Assembly (NCBI GenBank): GCA_905209725.1
Contig: CAJLTZ010000083.1
Location: forward strand, 1-10,487
DNA: 10,487 nucleotides
From: an uncultured Muribaculaceae bacterium
GTDB taxonomy: Bacteria; Bacteroidota; Bacteroidia; Bacteroidales; Muribaculaceae
Direction of reading: 5' to 3'
Below, piece by piece: positions 7,761 to 10,487 of the stretch; position 1 is the first letter of the stretch; each line of letters opens with the position of its first letter. The notes below the pieces were generated by a model that was not told the DNA's origin, searched no databases, and worked only from the letters and a program-made list of their open reading frames with translations. Position numbers and translations under genes: made by a program.

Positions 7761-8705
7761 TTACTGATGATGTGCGGGTGCAATTGCGGCGGCGCCGAGG
7801 AGCGCGGCGTCGGCATCGGGCAGCGATGAGGGGAGGAAGCTCACGTTGTCGCGATAAAGGAAGAGTGCGTCGCGTCGGTAGGCGGCAAGCATTGTTTCCT
7901 TGAACAGGGGAAACGCCTTCGCCACTCCACCAAAGAATACGAACGCTTCGGGGTCGGTGAATGCGGCAAAGTTGGCACAGGCCGAGCCAAGCCTCTCCCC
8001 TACCCTGCGGTATGTTTCGATTGCCAGCGCATCTCCCTTGGCGGCTGCTTGCGCTATGGCGAGCGGCGTGAGTTGATCCAAAGGCAGTTGGCGCAGGGAG
8101 GATTCGGCGTTGCTTTTGGCAAGCAACTGGCTGGCGATAAGTTTTACGCCCTGGGCGGAGCAATACATCTGCAGACAACCACGTCGTCCACAACCGCACT
8201 GAGGGCCTTCGGGGTCAACTACCACATGTCCAAGTTCGGCGGCGAAACCATTGCGTCCGTTCAGGAGATGGCCGTCGCAATAGACTCCCGCGCCTACGCC
8301 TGTGCCTAAGGTGAGCAGGATGAAATTGTCGAGGCCGCGGGCGGCGCCGTAGGCATGTTCGCCGGCGGCTGCGGCATTGGCGTCATTGGTGATGCGGCAT
8401 GGCAGCCCGGTGGCATCGGATATCATTTTGGCGAGAGGAGTGGGATTGGGCCAGGGAAGTTCCGTGGCACCCTCCACACAACCGGTCCGCGTGTTGGCAC
8501 ACGGAACGCCGACGCCTATTCCGCCGATTTCGTTGCCGTCGCTTTGCATTTTGGCCACGGCTTCAGCGATGGAGGCCACAAGCTGGTCGAGCGGCATGTG
8601 CGAGTCGAAGCGACTTCGCTGAGAAATCCGTCCCTGCGGATCCACGAGAGCCACGTGTGTATTGGTGCCCCCTACATCCACCCCCACATTATAGCAATTC
8701 TTCAT
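7761..8705 (-). CDS. ROK-family sugar kinase (glucokinase or amino-sugar kinase type)
   Basis: This cytosolic protein of 314 residues (from ATG 8705) should phosphorylate a hexose or N-acyl-hexosamine with ATP. The N-terminal phosphate-binding motif is DVGGTN (10-15). ITNDANAAAAGE (105-116) holds the catalytic Asp108. LTLGTGVGAG (131-140) is the second nucleotide-binding loop. The ROK zinc site is His160 with Cys170, Cys172 and Cys177 in CGCGRRGC, following ELGH. FFGGVA (257-262) is the usual C-terminal ATP-site motif. The frame stays open upstream to a TTG at 8729, but the ATG eight residues later sits at the normal distance from DVGGT and is preferred. It is the first gene of the minus-strand operon ahead of a fucosidase. 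Fucose itself is normally phosphorylated by FGGY-family kinases, so the substrate is more likely another sugar freed from the same glycans. Sequence alone does not fix specificity. Confidence 0.88.
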   Translation of the reverse strand: MKNCYNVGVDVGGTNTHVALVDPQGRISQRSRFDSHMPLDQLVASIAEAVAKMQSDGNEIGGIGVGVPCANTRTGCVEGATELPWPNPTPLAKMISDATGLPCRITNDANAAAAGEHAYGAARGLDNFILLTLGTGVGAGVYCDGHLLNGRNGFAAELGHVVVDPEGPQCGCGRRGCLQMYCSAQGVKLIASQLLAKSNAESSLRQLPLDQLTPLAIAQAAAKGDALAIETYRRVGERLGSACANFAAFTDPEAFVFFGGVAKAFPLFKETMLAAYRRDALFLYRDNVSFLPSSLPDADAALLGAAAIAPAHHQ

Positions 8706-8732
8706 GATGTTAGATTCAGGTTCGTTCAAGTT

Positions 8733-8745
8733 GTTAGAGCCTAAC
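8733..8745 (-). other. Small hairpin in the leader of the ROK kinase operon
   Basis: GTTAG and CTAAC form a perfect 5-bp stem around a 3-base loop, 28 nt upstream of the ROK kinase ATG. It extends weakly through AA/TT with a bulge. It is too short to call a terminator or riboswitch, and no T-run follows on the minus strand. Confidence 0.35.
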
Positions 8746-8747
8746 TT

Positions 8748-8779
8748 GTCAATTCATCAACTCGTCGACTCGTCAACTC
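8748..8779. repeat. Degenerate tandem octamer repeat (4 units, consensus GTCAACTC)
   Basis: Four consecutive 8-base units read GTCAATTC, ATCAACTC, GTCGACTC, GTCAACTC, followed by a partial fifth (TTCAATTC after AG). On the minus strand they read as GAGTTGAC-like units within the probable 5' leader of the ROK kinase operon. Short tandem repeats of this flavour occur in Bacteroidales intergenic regions from memory; no function is evident. Slippage could vary the copy number. Confidence 0.7.
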
Positions 8780-8791
8780 AGTTCAATTCTG

Positions 8792-8799
8792 CAAAAATA
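8792..8799 (-). promoter_or_regulatory. Candidate -7 element for the ROK kinase-fucosidase operon
   Basis: On the minus strand this reads TATTTTTG, fitting the Bacteroidota TAnnTTTG -7 consensus, about 87 nt upstream of the kinase ATG. No TTTG is found at the expected 19-21 nt spacing upstream (around 8819-8823), so the -33 half is missing or diverged. The leader from here would contain the octamer repeat and the small hairpin. Confidence 0.35.
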
Positions 8800-8884
8800 A
8801 CAAAATCCCGCCACAATCCCTACATTTTGAAGCATATTTCACACGCAAGAAGAGACGCCTGCTCTCCTGGACATGCCGGTGGCG

Positions 8885-8916
8885 TTTGCTTTTTCGCACT
8901 ACTTTGGTTAAATTTG
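8885..8916 (+). promoter_or_regulatory. Bacteroidota-type promoter (-33 TTTG, -7 TAAATTTG)
   Basis: TTTG at 8885-8888 is separated by 20 nt from TAAATTTG at 8909-8916. This fits the Bacteroides primary-sigma consensus TTTG-N19-21-TAnnTTTG exactly. Transcription would begin near 8920-8925, leaving a leader of roughly 20 nt before the ATG at 8941. It sets the start of the tcdA-like gene and drives the tcdA/lolD-type pair. Confidence 0.82.
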
Positions 8917-8940
8917 CAATGTAATCTTGACGTTGAGCAT

Positions 8941-9711
8941 ATGATGGATGATGAGAACATGGTTTGCGACGATAGCAACCGAAGCGAAGACCGTGACTCG
9001 CGCACTTTGGCGCTGATTGGAGAAGAGGCGCTCAGCCAACTGCACGCAGCCCGCGTGCTCGTGGTGGGAGTCGGCGGCGTGGGCGGTTATGCGGTGGAGA
9101 TGCTTGCCCGCACAGGCGTGGGACATCTCACCCTCATCGATGCCGACTGTGTGGCGCCCAGCAATCTCAACCGCCAACTCATAGCCCTCGAATCCACCAT
9201 CGGCCAACCCAAGACCGGCCTTTTTGCCTCCCGCATCCTCGATATCAATCCCGATATCGAGGTTGATGCCCGTCCGGAATTCCTGCAGGCCTGCGCCGTG
9301 GCAACCCTTCTCGACGAAGGCTACGACTTCGTGCTCGACTGCATCGACACCGTGGCTCCGAAGGTGGCGCTGATTGCGGAATGTCTGCGGCGCAACATCC
9401 CACTAATCTCGTCGATGGGCGCCGGAGGTCGCACCGATGTCTCGAAAGTGACATACAGCGACCTATGGGAAACGCGCGAGGATGGCCTGGCCCGCGCTGT
9501 GCGCCAGCGACTAAAAAAGATGGGACTGCGAAGAAGGCTCACCGTGGTGTGCAGCACGGAGGCTCCGCGTCCGGGCTCCCTCCTCTCCGACGAACGGGAG
9601 AACAAACGCTCCTCATATGGCACCACGGCCTGCGTACCCGCCACGTTCGGCATATTCATGGCCAGCCACGCCCTAAACCGACTCACATCCCGCGCCGGAC
9701 AAAACGAATAG
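8941..9711 (+). CDS. tcdA: TcdA-type tRNA threonylcarbamoyladenosine dehydratase (ThiF/MoeB/HesA E1-like)
   Basis: This 256-residue cytosolic enzyme belongs to the E1-like adenylating family. The TcdA branch converts t6A37 in tRNA to the cyclic form ct6A using ATP. The nucleotide-binding glycine loop is GVGGVGGY (43-50). LIDADCVAPSNLNRQ (65-79) supplies Asp67, Asn75 and Arg78. Lys91 sits in GQPK, and DCIDTV (133-138) is the following conserved Asp loop. VVCSTEAPRP (202-211) resembles the TcdA signature and argues against ThiF or MoeB, as does the absence of the paired CxxC zinc motifs and of a rhodanese domain. ATG 8941 is chosen because the promoter at 8885-8916 lies inside any longer reading; the frame is open back to 8704 but that stretch looks non-coding. 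ATGs at 8944 and 8959 are also possible. It is followed 4 nt later by an ABC ATPase gene. Confidence 0.9.
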   Translation: MMDDENMVCDDSNRSEDRDSRTLALIGEEALSQLHAARVLVVGVGGVGGYAVEMLARTGVGHLTLIDADCVAPSNLNRQLIALESTIGQPKTGLFASRILDINPDIEVDARPEFLQACAVATLLDEGYDFVLDCIDTVAPKVALIAECLRRNIPLISSMGAGGRTDVSKVTYSDLWETREDGLARAVRQRLKKMGLRRRLTVVCSTEAPRPGSLLSDERENKRSSYGTTACVPATFGIFMASHALNRLTSRAGQNE

Positions 9712-9715
9712 AATC

Positions 9716-10366
9716 ATGATTGAATTAAAGGATATATGTAAAAACTACGGCACTCTGCAGGTGCTCCGCAATGTGTCGCTCACGATAGGCAGCAACGAGA
9801 TTATCACCATCTTAGGGCCGAGCGGCGCCGGGAAGACTACGTTGCTTCAGGTGGCGGGTTCGCTGTGCCGCCCCGACAGCGGCAGCGTCTGCTACGACGG
9901 CGAGGACCTCACCAGGATGAAAGACAAACGTCTGTCGGAGTTTCGCAACCGCAACATAGGTTTCATCTTTCAGTTTCACCAGTTGTTGCCGGAGTTTACG
10001 GCTGTGGAGAATGTAGCCTTACCGGCCCTGATTGGTGGAACGTCGCGCAAGAAGGCGCTGACCCGCGCCGGCGAACTGCTGGAACTGCTAGAGCTGAAGG
10101 AGAGGATTTCGCACAAGCCGGGCGAGATGTCGGGAGGAGAAAGGCAGAGGGTGGCAGTGGCCCGCGCATTAATCAACGAGCCGAAAGTGGTCTTCGCCGA
10201 CGAACCCACAGGGAGTCTCGACTCGCACAACCGCGACGAGATCCGCGCCCTGATAGCCGACCTGCGCAGCCAGCTTGGCCAGACCTTCGTGATAGTGACC
10301 CACGACCCCTCGATGAACGAGATAGCCGACCGCATCATCCACATGCAAGACGGCATCGTGGTGTAA
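9716..10366 (+). CDS. LolD/MacB-type ABC transporter ATP-binding protein
   Basis: A 216-residue ATPase subunit with all the core motifs: Walker A GPSGAGKTT (34-42), Q-loop Gln86 in FIFQFHQLLPEFTAVENV, signature MSGGERQRVAVARAL (138-152), Walker B VVFADEPTGSLD (158-169) with catalytic Glu163, and switch His196 in VIVTHD. The FQFHQLLPEFTA stretch and the length fit the LolD (lipoprotein release from the inner membrane to LolA) and MacB/FtsE-like group, and LolD is the best guess. No LolC/LolE or MacB-type permease is in the window, so the partner must be encoded elsewhere. It starts 4 nt after the tcdA-type stop and is clearly co-transcribed. I judge the tcdA-lolD pairing to be housekeeping context. 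The gene ends only 3 nt before a hairpin that begins the right-end repeat region. Confidence 0.9.
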   Translation: MIELKDICKNYGTLQVLRNVSLTIGSNEIITILGPSGAGKTTLLQVAGSLCRPDSGSVCYDGEDLTRMKDKRLSEFRNRNIGFIFQFHQLLPEFTAVENVALPALIGGTSRKKALTRAGELLELLELKERISHKPGEMSGGERQRVAVARALINEPKVVFADEPTGSLDSHNRDEIRALIADLRSQLGQTFVIVTHDPSMNEIADRIIHMQDGIVV

Positions 10367-10369
10367 AAA

Positions 10370-10386
10370 TAGTCGCGGAGCGACTA
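10370..10386 (-). terminator. Perfect hairpin with a T-run on the minus strand (terminator-like or REP-like)
   Basis: TAGTCGC and GCGACTA form a perfect 7-bp stem around a 3-base loop, beginning 3 nt after the ABC ATPase stop. Read on the minus strand it is followed by TTTTTA, so it could stop transcription entering from beyond the right end. On the plus strand it has no 3' T-run and would be a weaker end for the tcdA/lolD unit. On the minus strand the foot begins with GTAG, the tetranucleotide found at the foot of REP hairpins recognised by RAYT transposases. A mobile-palindrome reading is therefore an alternative. Confidence 0.55.
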
Positions 10387-10398
10387 CACTATCTGATT

Positions 10399-10450
10399 AG
10401 ACCTCATCCCATAAAAAATGTTAATGCAGGGACGACCGATTTTTGATGCA
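10399..10450 (-). repeat. Right copy of the 52-bp terminal inverted repeat
   Basis: The reverse complement of this stretch matches positions 1-52 with two differences (at 10432 and 10404). It has no coding capacity. It lies between the hairpins at 10370-10386 and 10473-10486, so on this side it looks like the centre of a larger composite element. The two copies enclose all genes in the window. Confidence 0.93.
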
Positions 10451-10472
10451 GCTCAGCAAGTTGAAGAGGGAG

Positions 10473-10486
10473 CGATGCGGGCATCG
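10473..10486. other. Second short palindrome at the right end
   Basis: CGATGC and GCATCG flank two bases, giving a perfect 6-bp inverted repeat (physically a 5-bp stem with a CGGG loop). It ends one base before the window edge, so its full extent is unknown. Its position outside the 52-bp repeat mirrors the hairpin on the inner side. Confidence 0.5.
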
Positions 10487-10487
10487 T

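Noticed and set aside
8706..8729. TTG start at 8729 for the ROK kinase
   Set aside because: ATG 8705 gives the normal distance to DVGGT, and the extra eight residues have no family counterpart.
8846..8900. Imperfect inverted repeat (ACGCC/GGCGT with weak extension) overlapping the tcdA -33 element
   Set aside because: The solid stem is only 5 bp with a loop of more than 20 nt and several mismatches in the extension, so it is too weak to call an operator.
8704..8940. Upstream extension of the tcdA frame to ATG 8704
   Set aside because: It contains the octamer repeats and the promoter at 8885-8916, the translation looks non-coding, and E1-like homology begins after 8941.
1..10487. Defence system, prophage, integrase, CRISPR array, tRNA or rRNA
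   Set aside because: None was seen. The well-supported genes have housekeeping or glycan-use assignments, and the remaining space is too small.

Overview
The window looks like chromosomal DNA from a GC-rich gut member of the Bacteroidales, possibly Muribaculaceae. That family-level guess comes from recalled protein similarity and is not tested. The phylum call has direct support: the tcdA-like gene is preceded by a textbook Bacteroidota promoter (TTTG, 20-nt spacer, TAAATTTG, at 8885-8916). Most genes also lack a strong Shine-Dalgarno sequence, and the transglutaminase and YycJ-type proteins are of recognisable Bacteroidales types. Genes fill almost the whole window. The only sizeable non-coding stretches are the divergent region 8706-8940 and the two ends.

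Layout. (a) 76-3106, plus strand: three closely spaced genes for an RsmF/RsmB-type rRNA m5C methyltransferase, an RsmI-related tetrapyrrole-methylase-fold methyltransferase, and a YycJ/WalJ-type metallo-beta-lactamase-fold hydrolase. (b) 3122-8705, minus strand, converging on (a) with a 15-nt gap: an operon read as ROK sugar kinase, then secreted GH29 alpha-L-fucosidase, then one 1099-codon frame. That frame joins a complete CutC-like TIM barrel to a Sec signal peptide and a transglutaminase-like periplasmic protein. The fucosidase stop and the CutC start overlap as ATGA. (c) 8941-10366, plus strand, divergent from (b): a TcdA-type tRNA-modification E1-like enzyme and a LolD/MacB-type ABC ATPase, 4 nt apart.

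The two ends of the window carry the same 52-bp sequence in opposite orientation (1-52 and 10399-10450, 50/52 identical). The right copy sits between two short perfect hairpins (10370-10386 and 10473-10486), which suggests a REP/BIME-like dispersed palindromic element. If the repeat is multicopy, it could flank an invertible segment, or it may simply be where a short contig broke.

Functionally, the two plus-strand groups are housekeeping: rRNA and tRNA modification, a hydrolase linked to envelope or DNA metabolism, and lipoprotein export. The minus-strand operon looks like glycan use (a fucosidase outside the cytoplasm and a sugar kinase inside) with the CutC-transglutaminase protein attached. 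I see no defence system, phage, integrase, CRISPR array, tRNA or rRNA. The most unusual items are the CutC/signal peptide/transglutaminase fusion and the terminal inverted repeats.
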